Source of the DNA: Tritrichomonas musculus
Taxonomy: Eukaryota; Parabasalia; Tritrichomonadida; Tritrichomonadidae
Direction: 5' to 3'
Length of the DNA stretch: 64,000 nt
NCBI GenBank assembly: GCA_039105265.1
Contig: JAPFFF010000005.1
Span: forward strand, 3,333,501-3,397,500
A program made the translations under genes and the position numbers. Positions 1-10,375 of this stretch are shown here, in pieces. The notes under the pieces are model-generated. The model did no database searches and had not been told where the DNA came from. It worked only from the letters and a program-made list of their open reading frames with translations. The stretch's first letter is position 1; each line of letters begins with the position of its first letter.

Positions 1-781
1 ATCTTTTTAACTTTTCACACAAGTGATAATTGTTTTTTTCAGTTGTTTCATGAAATCTTACAATAAAATTAACTGAACCAAAAGTTTTCATAGAAAAAAT
101 ATTAATCAATTCTTTTTTTCTAGAAGTTTCTGAATGTGGATAGCCATTCGTTATATTTCTTGAATTATACCAACTTTTTCCTTTTAAGTATATTTGATCT
201 TCTGGATCATTTCCAAATTGCCCTTGTATAATCATTGCCCTATATTGGAAAATGTACATATTAAATGGGGATAAATAATCAGGTTTTAAGTTTTCTGGAA
301 ACAAATACTGTTTTAAGTAAATACGCTGAATATCAGGAACTTGTTCTGAAATTGATTGATTAGGTATTATCAATATATTTTCACCTCTTGCATCATAGTA
401 AGCTCCCCATATTTCATATGGATGGATTTTGAAATGAAAACATAATTCTTTGACCACATTTTCTGTTGGTGATCGAAGATCAACATTTCTTCTGACACAA
501 GTTTGATCTGGTAATTCAATTGTTATTACCTTGCGATACGGTTGAGTAAATATAATATCTTCTTCATCAATTATCATTTTACTAAATTCTTCATTTTCTA
601 CAAGCCACTTATATTTATTTCTTATTTTGGCTACCATCAATCCATAATTACTGTTTTTCATCATGCCACTTTCAATTTTTAATATATGAATTACATCTTT
701 TGGTGTCATGCTATGATTAATACAAACAATTGTAGAATCTTTTGATCTAGGACGTGAATGAATTCTTAAGTTAAATGCCAT
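1..781 (-). CDS. Talin/FERM-like protein, N-terminal part (cut by window edge)
   Basis: The reading frame is open from an ATG at 781 to the left edge of the window, about 260 codons, so the C-terminus lies outside. Residues 1-75 look like an F0-type ubiquitin-like lobe. Residues 80-145 look like an F1 lobe (KVITIELPDQTCVRR at its start). The rest matches an F2 lobe; the stretch RKKELINIFSMKTFGSVNFI aligns by eye with the talin F2 helix KVRYVKLARSLKTYGVSFFL. In other eukaryotes this head binds membrane lipid and links adhesion receptors to actin. The start is supported by an initiator-like TCATTTT ten bases upstream. Without the rod, a shorter FERM protein is equally possible. Confidence 0.6.
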   Translation of the reverse strand, partial: MAFNLRIHSRPRSKDSTIVCINHSMTPKDVIHILKIESGMMKNSNYGLMVAKIRNKYKWLVENEEFSKMIIDEEDIIFTQPYRKVITIELPDQTCVRRNVDLRSPTENVVKELCFHFKIHPYEIWGAYYDARGENILIIPNQSISEQVPDIQRIYLKQYLFPENLKPDYLSPFNMYIFQYRAMIIQGQFGNDPEDQIYLKGKSWYNSRNITNGYPHSETSRKKELINIFSMKTFGSVNFIVRFHETTEKNNYHLCEKLKR

Positions 782-786
782 TTGCT

Positions 787-793
787 AAAATGA
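787..793 (-). promoter_or_regulatory. Initiator-like element of the talin-like gene
   Basis: TCATTTT on the minus strand, with the A ten bases upstream of the ATG. It fits the trichomonad initiator pattern TCA(+1)-Y-W and the short 5' leaders usual in this group. Confidence 0.5.
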
Positions 794-2597
794 AGTCGTT
801 TTTTTACAAAAATTTTGATTTCATTCTTTTTGATTAGCTAACTCAAATTTGAATAGTTTTACATCAAAGATAAAGAAAAACTAAAGAGGCGCTTTTTAAA
901 CAGATAAAAACGTACAGTGCGACATACAAGGGAAAGCAAATTTAATTATCTTTTTCCAATGCTAGTTTCGTCTTTTTTATAATATACATAAAAAAATCTT
1001 CAAATATTAAACATTTTGAATTCAATTATTTTATCTTAAATTAAGAAAAATAATACTTTAATTGTATAAGATTTATTGTTTTACAAAGATATTATTTAAT
1101 ATTAAATAAAATTATTATCCATAATATATAAATAGTAAAAATAAATCAGCTTTTCCTGTTTATTTGAAATATAAATGTTTTAACAATCTGAAATACATAT
1201 TTTTTGCGGCATGTGATGACAAAAAATAACAAGCAAATGGAATTTGTTATGTTAAATCTGATTAATGGCGATTAAAATGTGAAAATTATAAATGAATTAG
1301 ATATATTAAGTATTCTTTTAATTTTGGTTTTTAAAGCTCTCGATGATTGCAAAGAAATAGTAGGATAAAATATAAATATATGGGTAATCAAAAAGAAAAA
1401 TATCGCTATACATTATATTTAGTAAAGAAAACTGATATCTCCGAGATATATGATAATATTAGCTTTGCTTAGCTTTTCCCATTAAGCATATTGATCGAAT
1501 AATCGTTTTTTTCAGGTAAAAATACAAATATAACTAGATTTTTGGATAGAATCACATCATATTATTACGTTTAAAAGAATTTAAGGGATAATGAAAATAC
1601 GATCAAAAAAAAATTGATAATATTTATTCAAAACAAAGCATTTCTATACTTATTGAATTTTTTGTTGAACTAGTAATGTTTTTAATTTTTATTTTAGAGG
1701 GAAGCTTGTTTATTTTCGGTCACATACGAAAATCAAATATCTTCACAATTTTTTTATTCTCAGAAATTTTCTGAGATATATCAGTTACAATTTTGTATTA
1801 AGTAAGTTGAAATTTTTTATTTGTTTTTTATATTATTTTCAATGAGCTAATTCAAAATTTTCAGTCGGTCCAAGACAATTTGAATGGTCCAAGATATTTT
1901 TACCTATTGTATTCTTTTGAATTCTAAATCAAAAAGCTGATAAAATTGCCTCGGAAAAAAAACTATCAAAGATATCTTTCTCAAAATATACTCATTAAAC
2001 ATTTTAATTAGGCTGGCTAATAAAATTAGTGTAAGCTCTGAGAATTTTCACAAATTTTGAATTATCTTAACAAATTTGAGAGATAAACTTTTTTAGAGGA
2101 AAATTTTTATTTTTTGAAAGGAGATTTAATATATTCAAAATTCTAATAATAAATAATAATACGCATTTGATAATTTATTAAATTGTTATTATATTATTAT
2201 ATGAAAATAAATATATATTTAATTATTGAATTTATCAATAATCTAGCAAGATATAAATATTTGATATTTTTTCTTTCAATTCAATTTCAAGAAACATAAT
2301 TTGTATTAACTCATAGAAATACTCATCCTTATTTGAATCCAATTGATTTGGTCTACTAAATTTAAATTGCAATTTAACAAAATTAACATTATAGTTAATT
2401 ATTTTTCTAAAAAATTCATCAAATATCACCTTTTTTTATTTGTTTTTTATTGAGAAATCATTATTTTATTTATTGAAAAAAAAATTCAGAAATCAATGAC
2501 CAGATTTTCACAAATTAATAATTGAATGCATTCAATCAATGACCAAAACTATTATTTTTCAAATTTTGAAGAAGCGTGAAATGATGTTTATAGCACT
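794..2597. other. Long AT-rich intergenic region
   Basis: About 1.8 kb between two divergently transcribed genes. It is very AT-rich with homopolymer runs. I see no convincing gene, RNA gene or repeat. A 64-codon open frame on the minus strand near 2235-2429 has AT-driven composition and no recognisable domain. Two ATGACCA motifs lie close to the SAM synthetase start, near 2497 and 2541. Confidence 0.6.
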
Positions 2598-2606
2598 TCA
2601 TTTTTT
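2598..2606 (+). promoter_or_regulatory. Initiator-like element of SAM synthetase
   Basis: TCATTTTTT with its A 18 bases upstream of the ATG at 2618. Its core is the same as the element in front of the talin-like gene. It predicts a leader of about 18 bases. Confidence 0.55.
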
Positions 2607-2617
2607 ATAAACTAAGA

Positions 2618-3772
2618 ATGGCTCAACGCTTCTTGTTTACCAGCGAATCTGTCACAGAAGGACATCCAGATAAGATGTGCGATATTATCTCTGATACAGT
2701 CCTTGACGAATGCCTTCGCCAAGATCCAACATCTCACGTTGCATGCGAAACTGCAACTAAAACTGGATTTGTTTTAGTCTTCGGAGAAATCACATCAAAG
2801 GCAAAGCTTGATTACCAAAAGCTTGTACGTAATGCTGTTGAGAAGATCGGATACACTTCTTCCAAAGTTTGCTTTGATTCTAAAACTTGCAACGTTATGG
2901 TTTCAGTTGATGAACAATCTCCAGATATTGCACAAGCTGTTCACGAAAACAAATCCGTTGAAGAACTCGGAGCTGGAGATCAAGGAATTATGTTTGGATA
3001 TGCTACTAATGAAACAAAGGAATTATTCCCATACTCACATCTTCTTGCACAAAATCTTGCTCGTAGACTTACAGAAGTACGAAAGGACGGAACATGCCCA
3101 TTCGTTTGCCCAGATGGAAAGACACAAGTCACCGTTGAATACGAAAGAAATGGAATCCACATCAAACCAGTTCGTATCCATACAGTTCTTATTTCAACTC
3201 AACATACTGACGATATCACTCTTGATGAACTTTGCAAGGAAATCAAGAAGAATGTTATTGATCCAGTTTTACCAGCTGATCTTGTTGATTCAAACACAAT
3301 CTATCACATCAACCCAAGTGGACGTTTCGTCATTGGTGGACCTCTTGGTGATGCTGGCTTAACTGGCCGTAAAATCATTGTTGATACATATGGTGGCTGG
3401 GGTGCACACGGAGGTGGTGCATTCTCAGGTAAAGATCCATCAAAGGTTGATCGCTCAGCTTGCTATGCTGCACGTTGGGTCGCTAAATCAATTGTTGCTT
3501 CTGGCCTTGCTGATCGTTGCTTAGTTCAACTTTCATATGCTATTGGTGTTGCTAAGCCACTTTCAATCTATGTTGATACATACGGAACCGGAACAGTCCC
3601 AGACCAACAAATTGTTGACATCATTAACAAGAACTTTGACCTTAGCCCAGGTGGTATCATCCGTGACCTCGATCTTCTTCGTCCCATTTATGCTCAAACT
3701 GCAGCCTATGGTCACTTTGGACGCTCAGACATTGACTTACCATGGGAAAAGCCAAAGCAATTATCCAAGTAA
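2618..3772 (+). CDS. metK: S-adenosylmethionine synthetase
   Basis: 384 residues, the normal length of methionine adenosyltransferase (EC 2.5.1.6), which makes S-adenosylmethionine from ATP and methionine in the cytosol. Visible signatures are the ATP motif GHPDK (residues 15-19), the hexapeptide region [12 protein letters not shown] (118-129) and the glycine-rich phosphate loop [17 protein letters not shown] (265-281). The frame is intact. Codon use is richer in C-ending codons than in neighbouring genes, as expected for a highly expressed gene. The start is fixed by conserved sequence directly after it and by the initiator at 2598. The stop is followed by A (TAAA), the known trichomonad arrangement in which the polyadenylation signal overlaps the stop. 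The gene is probably single and monocistronic. Confidence 0.97.
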   Translation: MAQRFLFTSESVTEGHPDKMCDIISDTVLDECLRQDPTSHVACETATKTGFVLVFGEITSKAKLDYQKLVRNAVEKIGYTSSKVCFDSKTCNVMVSVDEQSPDIAQAVHENKSVEELGAGDQGIMFGYATNETKELFPYSHLLAQNLARRLTEVRKDGTCPFVCPDGKTQVTVEYERNGIHIKPVRIHTVLISTQHTDDITLDELCKEIKKNVIDPVLPADLVDSNTIYHINPSGRFVIGGPLGDAGLTGRKIIVDTYGGWGAHGGGAFSGKDPSKVDRSACYAARWVAKSIVASGLADRCLVQLSYAIGVAKPLSIYVDTYGTGTVPDQQIVDIINKNFDLSPGGIIRDLDLLRPIYAQTAAYGHFGRSDIDLPWEKPKQLSK

Positions 3773-4045
3773 ATCTATCTAGAAAAGTAGAATAAATAAG
3801 CGTTTTACAAATGTAGTTACTTTCCCCTTAATAAAAAAAAATACAATTAATGTTTTACAAATTTACAGTTATGTTTTTTTTTTCCCCATTCTTTTTTTAT
3901 ATATATATAAAGCACAATAGTCTAGACTTATTGTTCCTCTTTTTTTTTTTTTTTTTTTTTTGAATACAAGCAACCAAATATGCTTTCAAATACCAAAATA
4001 AAAAATGAAAAACAAAGTAATTTAAAAAAAAATTTTAAACAAAAA
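3773..4045. repeat. Short spacer with long T-tract
   Basis: Convergent 3' ends of SAM synthetase and the RasGAP-like gene. It contains a T-run of more than 20 bases near 3939-3960 and short A/T tracts. No gene seen. Confidence 0.6.
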
Positions 4046-6496
4046 TTAGAAATCAGACAAAACTTGATCTAGCTGAGTAATTTGATAACAAAAAATTTTC
4101 AACGCATCATTTTCTTTTTCGGTCAAAAATACAACATCTCCCATTGGAATGTTCACCAAATACTGCTGAACATACTTTCCCATTGAATAAAGAGTTGGAA
4201 TGCTTGCCGACAGGAGGACAAAGTTAAAAGCCAAAGTGAGCTCGTCATGAGTGATTTTTACTTCAGTTTCAACTTCCTTCATCACTCTAATTAAGTCGAA
4301 AGCTTTCGCGATTTCGCGGACTGTTTCGAGCGGGATTTCCAACAGCATTGCCTTTCTGACGACATCAATAATAGACTCGAATAATTCTCGCTTTTTGAAC
4401 AATCCAGAAAGACTTTCGGGTGCCTGAGAAACGCATAAACAATTCAAAATTGATTCAGAATCTTTCATAAAAATTCTGTCAAATCTTTGGTAAGTTCTCT
4501 TAAAAGATCTGAATTCATTATAACTTAATTTTTGCATGACAAATGTGTGAAGATGACGAGCAACTTCGTCTAATGCATATTCTGCAATTGGCACGATAAA
4601 GTCTTTCAAAGTTACAAGATTTTCTTGCATAAAGTCGAAGAATGTCGTGGGCTGAAGAAGGATGTCATCTTTTCTCAAAATTAAGTCAATTATAAATTGT
4701 GGATAATTATTGATAAAAAGTGTCAAGAGATTAGAACATAGAAAAGGGAGAGAATTGCTTGATTGAAGAGTTAAATAATCAATTGATGAGTTAACAATAT
4801 GAATTTGACGGTTAAGCTCGTTAAGAATAACTTTTAAACGGCTTGAGTTTTCTGTATGATTTTTGATTTCTTTTTCGAGAGCTGTAATGAAGAGTTCTTC
4901 ACAGTCTTGGTTTTTATAGGCTGCTGTTTTGGTGATTTGCTTGGCAACACAGTCAAAATGCCGTATGTAAGCTTCTGTGAGATAATTTCGTTGCATGATC
5001 ATTTGTTTCTCGAAGTATTCAATGAACATATCAAGATTTTCTGGTGCTGCTGAGTCAATACGAGCAAATGATAAAAATTTAAAAAGCGCATCGCCGGCGA
5101 TTTCTAAAGGATCTGTTAATTTCTTAGGAGTATCATCAGGAATGGATGGCTTTGTGATGTTATAAGCCTTAAATTCCCATACTTCATGCCTGAAAAAATC
5201 TAGTGGAATATCGGTTACATTTGTGGGAATGTTTTGAGCAACTTTTTGAATATTATCTGGCGAATCCGGACCCATGAATATTTCGGTAAGTAGAAAGATA
5301 TCAGCTTCTGAAAAAAGGAGGAATAAACAGTGAAGCTCGAGAGCTGGAAGTAATTCAATTATCTTAGGACCAGTTACTTTGAACTCGTCAGAGATATCGA
5401 TAAGAGAAACCAAAAAAGTACTCATTTTCGAAGATGATATAGATTTTGGTTCAAAACCAGTAAATTTTTTCTTAAGTACTTCAGGATTGAATACAAATTT
5501 AAACAGGGCTATAATGGCCTGGATTATTGACATAGGACCATTTGGATTTGGATCCAAATGAAATGATGGCGGCAATATATTATATGCTTTTAAGTTCGTC
5601 AGTGCTGGTAGAAATATACAATCTATAAATAGCGTGAAGAGGCGCGAGTATGGCTTACTTTGGGCTTTACTGATTTTAGAAATTCTTTTCAATAAACATC
5701 TAATTGAATGAGGAATTAAAGACAAATTTTCAATTAATCCAGAAATCATTAAAGGAATAAATTGATCAACTTTAGATAAAATCCCAACAAAATTCTTTTT
5801 GATCGCATACTGCAATAAGGTTTCGTCACGAATGAGGTGAAGAAGAATATCACCTATTGATGATTGTATGTAATCACCTATATTCATTGTATGAAAGTAA
5901 TATCTAACACAATCTATTAACCAATGCTCACCAATATTTTTTTCATATATATTTTGTGGCATGTTTTCTGCAATTTGACATAGAAAATTAAGAAAACTTA
6001 AATGGAATTCAGAAGTGAATGAAAAACCGAAAAGCGCAGGAACAGTACAACAGCAAAAATACTCTTTAATTGTAATACCTTCAGGTAAATAAGAACGTGT
6101 ATCTGGCTTGAATCTTTCACTCTTAAAATCAATTTTTGCTAAATATTTTGGTAACTCGACAGGATCAGATAAAATCTCTTTAATTAATTTATTTACTTGA
6201 TTTCGAATAGTACTAATACCAGCCATTTCTATAATTCTCTCGGATACATGAAAATTATTCTGATTCATAAAAGGTAATTGACTTATTATACTAACATTGG
6301 ATGAATTCATTTTAAGAAAATAACCAGATCGGATTGATGATAGACAGCGAAGTTCTTGCACTCGTTTTATTTTATTTAATAATTGTTTTCTGTTTTCTCT
6401 GATTTGAGCTTCTTGAAAATTTTCTTTTACTGAAAGATCTTTAACAATACGATGCAAGTGATTCATCGTCATTTTTTCTGGATTCGATTGATTCAT
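4046..6496 (-). CDS. RasGAP-fold protein, copy 1
   Basis: 816 residues. The central part (about 140-370) has the helical pattern of a Ras GTPase-activating domain, ending in a block like the family's FLRFICPAI signature (RLFTLFIDCIFLPALTNLKA). The rest is helical with no recognised domain. The same architecture recurs in the 769-residue protein at 13758-16067; the shared block is PALFGFSFTSE versus PSLFGFCWAEE, followed by W-L/M-V/I-D and then the RasGAP-like region. The two are diverged paralogues. RasGAPs switch off Ras-family GTPases at membranes. I cannot place the catalytic arginine finger with certainty, so activity is inferred. ATG at 6496. Confidence 0.55.
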   Translation of the reverse strand: MNQSNPEKMTMNHLHRIVKDLSVKENFQEAQIRENRKQLLNKIKRVQELRCLSSIRSGYFLKMNSSNVSIISQLPFMNQNNFHVSERIIEMAGISTIRNQVNKLIKEILSDPVELPKYLAKIDFKSERFKPDTRSYLPEGITIKEYFCCCTVPALFGFSFTSEFHLSFLNFLCQIAENMPQNIYEKNIGEHWLIDCVRYYFHTMNIGDYIQSSIGDILLHLIRDETLLQYAIKKNFVGILSKVDQFIPLMISGLIENLSLIPHSIRCLLKRISKISKAQSKPYSRLFTLFIDCIFLPALTNLKAYNILPPSFHLDPNPNGPMSIIQAIIALFKFVFNPEVLKKKFTGFEPKSISSSKMSTFLVSLIDISDEFKVTGPKIIELLPALELHCLFLLFSEADIFLLTEIFMGPDSPDNIQKVAQNIPTNVTDIPLDFFRHEVWEFKAYNITKPSIPDDTPKKLTDPLEIAGDALFKFLSFARIDSAAPENLDMFIEYFEKQMIMQRNYLTEAYIRHFDCVAKQITKTAAYKNQDCEELFITALEKEIKNHTENSSRLKVILNELNRQIHIVNSSIDYLTLQSSNSLPFLCSNLLTLFINNYPQFIIDLILRKDDILLQPTTFFDFMQENLVTLKDFIVPIAEYALDEVARHLHTFVMQKLSYNEFRSFKRTYQRFDRIFMKDSESILNCLCVSQAPESLSGLFKKRELFESIIDVVRKAMLLEIPLETVREIAKAFDLIRVMKEVETEVKITHDELTLAFNFVLLSASIPTLYSMGKYVQQYLVNIPMGDVVFLTEKENDALKIFCYQITQLDQVLSDF

Positions 6497-6667
6497 TCTT
6501 CAATAATTATAAGATTTTCTTTTTTGTGAAAAATTGAAAAGATGACATATCAAGTTTTTATATCATACAGAATTTTTTAAATAATCATTTAATATTACAG
6601 AGGATATTTGTCCCATTTATTTAAAAAGTCAATAAGGTTATATCATAATTACATTTTATTTTCTGCA

Positions 6668-7363
6668 ATGTTTCTTTTACTTGCACTTGTTTCATCGGTT
6701 AAAAAGATGAGTGAAGATATTTTTGAACAAAATATAAAAAATGGCAATGGAAAAACTCCATATTTTGTAATGTTTACTGATAATGATTCTCATGCATGCC
6801 ATCACGCGTATAAAAATTTCAAAAAAACTGAATTACAAGCAAATGGCATTGCTGAATTTTATACGATTGATTCTGAAGAATGCCCAAACTTGACATCACA
6901 CTATGAAATTCAATATTTTCCAACATTTGGCCTATTTTTTCGAAGACAAGAAATCCAATTTTATGGAAAATTTGAAATTCCTAGTTTCACAAAGTTTTTG
7001 ATTGAACAGATATCTTTACTTTTATTACCAATTAATACATCATGGGCTAACAATGGACGAAAACAAGTAATATATTTTATTAATAGAAGGATACCACCTC
7101 CTTATTTGGCAGCTGCATTTGGAAAATATTACAAATACGACATTGACTTTGCAATGAATGGCAATGAAACAATTATCAATCAATTTCCAAATATCTCTGT
7201 TCCGACTTGGTATTTTACTGATGGAGAGAAAAATATGACCATCGATGTTATCAATAATATTCCTTTTCTTTACAAAACTATAAATGAATTCTTTAATATA
7301 CAGGAAAAAGAAGAACCAATACAAGAACCTTCCAAAAAGAAATATAATTACAATGATTTATAA
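6668..7363 (+). CDS. Thioredoxin-fold secretory protein with broken CxxC
   Basis: 231 residues from the ATG at 6668; the open frame extends further upstream but only with a TTG. This start gives a clear signal peptide (MFLLLALVSSV). Residues about 15-125 look like one thioredoxin fold of the protein-disulfide-isomerase kind: PYFVMFTDND strand, active-site position CHHA (44-47) where CxxC would be expected, and the cis-proline loop YFPTFG. The resolving cysteine is absent, so it is probably not an oxidoreductase and more likely a chaperone or a tethered cargo binder. Asparagine-rich sites (NTS, NET, NIS, NMT) would allow N-glycosylation. There is no KDEL-type tail; it ends in lysines and YNYNDL. 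Confidence 0.6.
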   Translation: MFLLLALVSSVKKMSEDIFEQNIKNGNGKTPYFVMFTDNDSHACHHAYKNFKKTELQANGIAEFYTIDSEECPNLTSHYEIQYFPTFGLFFRRQEIQFYGKFEIPSFTKFLIEQISLLLLPINTSWANNGRKQVIYFINRRIPPPYLAAAFGKYYKYDIDFAMNGNETIINQFPNISVPTWYFTDGEKNMTIDVINNIPFLYKTINEFFNIQEKEEPIQEPSKKKYNYNDL

Positions 7364-7639
7364 TATATTTTCTCAAATCCCAAATCTTTTTTTTTTTAAA
7401 TAAGGATTATTAATAGCAGAAAGTATCTAATAATAATAAGTAATCATCAAAAATCTACAAATGCTAATGATCATATTAGTTATACGTATATTGCATCTTT
7501 TATATGATATATATTGTAGATTTATGCATAGATTCACATTTATACCCTTATTTAAATATAAGATATATGTAAATATTTTATATACTTGATAAATATGCAT
7601 TTTTTATTTTTTTACAAAAAATTTTCTAAATTTTCAATA

Positions 7640-8023
7640 ATGTTAGAATCAGCTAGAAGGCTTAAACAGCTCTACGGAGATCTTACTGATAAAAAGAGAC
7701 AAGAAGATACTAATTTCAAAAAACAATATGGGACCAATGTTCTTCTTCCCACAGATAAAGGCACTCCTTGTCCAAAATGGTTTTTAGCGATATTTCATGT
7801 AGCTTTATCAAAACGTGCAGTTGACGCTTTTTTCTCTATATATGGCTTAGTTGAAGAGCAATACCATTTCGAAACAAAAAACAAAATGGATAACTGGTAT
7901 ATAAAATTCGAAAATGACGAAGAAGTTGAAGAAGTATTTGAAGCAATGAGAAAGAAACGTCTCAATCTTGGCGGAAGGGTTATTTCTTGCTATAGACTAA
8001 GAGAAGAACCTCAGAGATTTTGA
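7640..8023 (+). CDS. Small RRM-like protein
   Basis: 127 residues from the ATG at 7640 (MLESARRLKQ). The frame is open upstream, but that part is low-complexity F/K sequence, and a TCA lies just before this ATG. Residues 47-120 have the beta-alpha-beta-beta-alpha-beta pattern of an RNA recognition motif: WFLAIFHVA strand, a helix AVDAFFSIYG, then WYIKFENDEEVEEVFEAM and a final strand RVISCYRL. The aromatic RNP1/RNP2 residues are poorly kept, so RNA binding is uncertain. No close family is recognised. Confidence 0.5.
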   Translation: MLESARRLKQLYGDLTDKKRQEDTNFKKQYGTNVLLPTDKGTPCPKWFLAIFHVALSKRAVDAFFSIYGLVEEQYHFETKNKMDNWYIKFENDEEVEEVFEAMRKKRLNLGGRVISCYRLREEPQRF

Positions 8024-8270
8024 TTATTATTTTGATTATTGTATAAAGTGTAGTAGATGTTTTTTACATATTACAAGACATAAATCGATTTTTCTTTTTT
8101 GCTTGCCTTTATTTAATGCAATAGCCAAAATACCCTATTTTGTTAATGCCAAATTAGCATATCCTTTTTTAATTTTATATTGACAATTAACGCACTAGTG
8201 AAATGTTTAATACAAAATAAAAGAATTCATGTTATTTTTTAATATATTAAAAACAAAAGAAAATCATGAT

Positions 8271-9749
8271 TCAGCTCTCGTCTTTCTTTTTTTGGAAATC
8301 TATCGCCAATCTCCTTCTTGCATTTTCTAGAACCTCTTTCAATTTGAATTTCTCTTCGTCTATTTCTTGACTTCTTGTTATTGCATCTCTTAACATATTT
8401 TGCTCACCTTCAAGAACTTGCTTCATATATAAATTATGGGTATCTAGTTCATCCTTTTGCATTTTTTCTCTAGAACTCAACAAAGCAAGTTCGTTATCAA
8501 CTTCTTCTTTTGCTAGTTTAGCAGAGTCTTCTCTAATTTGAAGCCATTTATCCCATGTTTCTTTTCTGTTTTGAGCAACTGTTGCCATTTCTTCTTGGAG
8601 TCTTTTACAATCTTTTCTCCATTCAGTAATAGAATTTTCTTCCTGATCTCTTCGAATTTTAATTTGTTTTCTTCTTTTTTCGAGTTGCATTTCTTCGATT
8701 TTGTTTTCTTTACAAAGATTTTCTTTTTCTTTTCGACGAAACTCTTCCATTTGCTCATTTTCAATTTGTATCAATACTTCTCGTTGGGCCATCCAGTTTT
8801 GTCGTTGGCGATCAAGCTTCTTTGTTTCTGCATCGATATCATAACGAAGACTCATTTCAAGCTTAGCAGCTTCAGCTTCAGATTGAATTCGTTCAAGTTC
8901 TTTTTGCTTCCAATTGGTTGACTTACGAACAATGTTAAGAACTGGATAAAATCCTTTAGGAAGTGGAATAAAACTTTCTTGATTTGGATTGTTCATTGAA
9001 TCTTTTTCGTACATTTTTCTCGCTTTTGAAATAATTGCTCGTACATTTAATTCATCAATACGATGGTTAGGTCTCATTGCATATGATAAAATTAGATAGT
9101 CAAGATAGTTTGGCTTTGCAGATAATATATTATCAATGAGCATTAAGCAAGCTTCTGTTGTTGCAACTTCACTGAAAAAACTTCGTAATGCTGGCCACAC
9201 AACGTCTTGAGGAGCGGTATGACCTCTTTGCTTAGCCATATGCTCGATTCTTGACAATGTCGTAATTGGCGGATTTGGTATAAATTGAAGCCATTCTGTA
9301 CACCAGTTACAAATAATTGTTGCCATAGCCTCAAATAATGTTAGTGAATCTCGTTCAAACATTTTGAGAAATGGAAAACATAGAGAAGGAAGCCAGTCAC
9401 ATTCAGCAAGAGGCGGATGCCAATAAGTTAACGCTGATAATAAACGAACAAGTCGATGTGAAACATTTGAGAATCGGATTGGAAGTCTATTTGGAAGTGT
9501 TCTAATCTTTGGATGGAGAGTTTGCGAAGCATAATTAACGTATTGCGTTTCATTCATTGGCAATTGAAGTAGATACCTCCAAACAACCGTTCTATGCTGT
9601 ATTGGGTAGCAAAAATGCTGCTTCATTAAATCCGTTAAATTTTGCTTGTTCAGTAATGCTTTACAACTGACCTTTTTAGCAATCTGAGAAACCAGATGCT
9701 CATGATCTTTGAATGATGAATCAATTGCAGACCCTTCTTTGAACATCAT
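8271..9749 (-). CDS. TBC1D31-like TBC/coiled-coil protein
   Basis: 492 residues. Residues 45-235 are a TBC-like domain whose wording matches the human centriolar-satellite protein TBC1D31 (WDR67): HRTVVWRYLLQLP, LAFPF-like LCFPFLKMFER, the INWCQHWFEYFPNPPI counterpart CNWCTEWLQFIPNPPI, and the post-domain KGFYPVLN (human KGQYPVFN). Residues 265-485 form a long charged coiled coil. The usual TBC arginine and glutamine fingers are not evident, as in TBC1D31, so a scaffold role at basal bodies is more likely than Rab GAP activity. Human TBC1D31 starts with WD40 repeats; this protein begins only about 45 residues before the TBC part, so they are lacking here. ATG at 9749 (MMFKEG). Confidence 0.8.
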   Translation of the reverse strand: MMFKEGSAIDSSFKDHEHLVSQIAKKVSCKALLNKQNLTDLMKQHFCYPIQHRTVVWRYLLQLPMNETQYVNYASQTLHPKIRTLPNRLPIRFSNVSHRLVRLLSALTYWHPPLAECDWLPSLCFPFLKMFERDSLTLFEAMATIICNWCTEWLQFIPNPPITTLSRIEHMAKQRGHTAPQDVVWPALRSFFSEVATTEACLMLIDNILSAKPNYLDYLILSYAMRPNHRIDELNVRAIISKARKMYEKDSMNNPNQESFIPLPKGFYPVLNIVRKSTNWKQKELERIQSEAEAAKLEMSLRYDIDAETKKLDRQRQNWMAQREVLIQIENEQMEEFRRKEKENLCKENKIEEMQLEKRRKQIKIRRDQEENSITEWRKDCKRLQEEMATVAQNRKETWDKWLQIREDSAKLAKEEVDNELALLSSREKMQKDELDTHNLYMKQVLEGEQNMLRDAITRSQEIDEEKFKLKEVLENARRRLAIDFQKKKDES

Positions 9750-10375
9750 TTTATTTCAGATTGTAACAAAAAAATTAATAACGAACTTTGTAAGCTGATC
9801 TTTTTCTTAAAGTTCAACAAACTTCAACAAACAAAAAAGAGGATACTATTAGCAATTCCAAAGAAAAGGAACGAAAAAAGAAATAATAAGTAAACTTTCA
9901 TACTAATATTGATGATTAATCGTCAATAAGAATATGATTAATAATGGAAGATTTGCATATTTTTCTCTCAAGTTTAAGATGAGATTTACTATTAAAATAT
10001 GTACTTTTTTTTTTTTATATATATATAGAAAATTTCTACTATTTAATATAATACGTTTTCAAAGTTCTTTAAATTTTCATATTTTCTCAAATAACACTTG
10101 CATAATTATCCATTAAGAAATTATTTGTCTAATAGATGCAAAAAGGAAGATTCATTACAAGATGAAAGGCTAATTGAGCCAGCAGTGCCAAGGTAAATTA
10201 GTTTAAATGTAAAACAGATGCCAAAATTGAATCAAGAATACTTATCTAATTATTTTTTTGCTCGAAAAAAGATACTTATCGAAACTAGTGAATGAAAAAT
10301 TTATCTAAAAATTGAATGATTTGAAAAAGTTTCAAATTGAAAAAAATGTTCGTTTGAAATTTAAACTTTATTCAA
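9750..10375. other. Divergent intergenic region (TBC-like / centrin)
   Basis: About 625 bases of AT-rich sequence between divergent genes. A 60-codon open frame inside it is AT-driven noise. The only candidate regulatory site I see is the TTCAAATG that overlaps the centrin start. Confidence 0.5.

Noticed and set aside
2235-2429. 64-codon minus-strand open frame
   Set aside because: AT-driven composition, no domain, no initiator or homologue I know; expected by chance in such AT-rich DNA.
9934-10116. 60-codon open frame between TBC-like and centrin genes
   Set aside because: Phenylalanine/isoleucine-rich translation of a T-rich spacer; no coding features.
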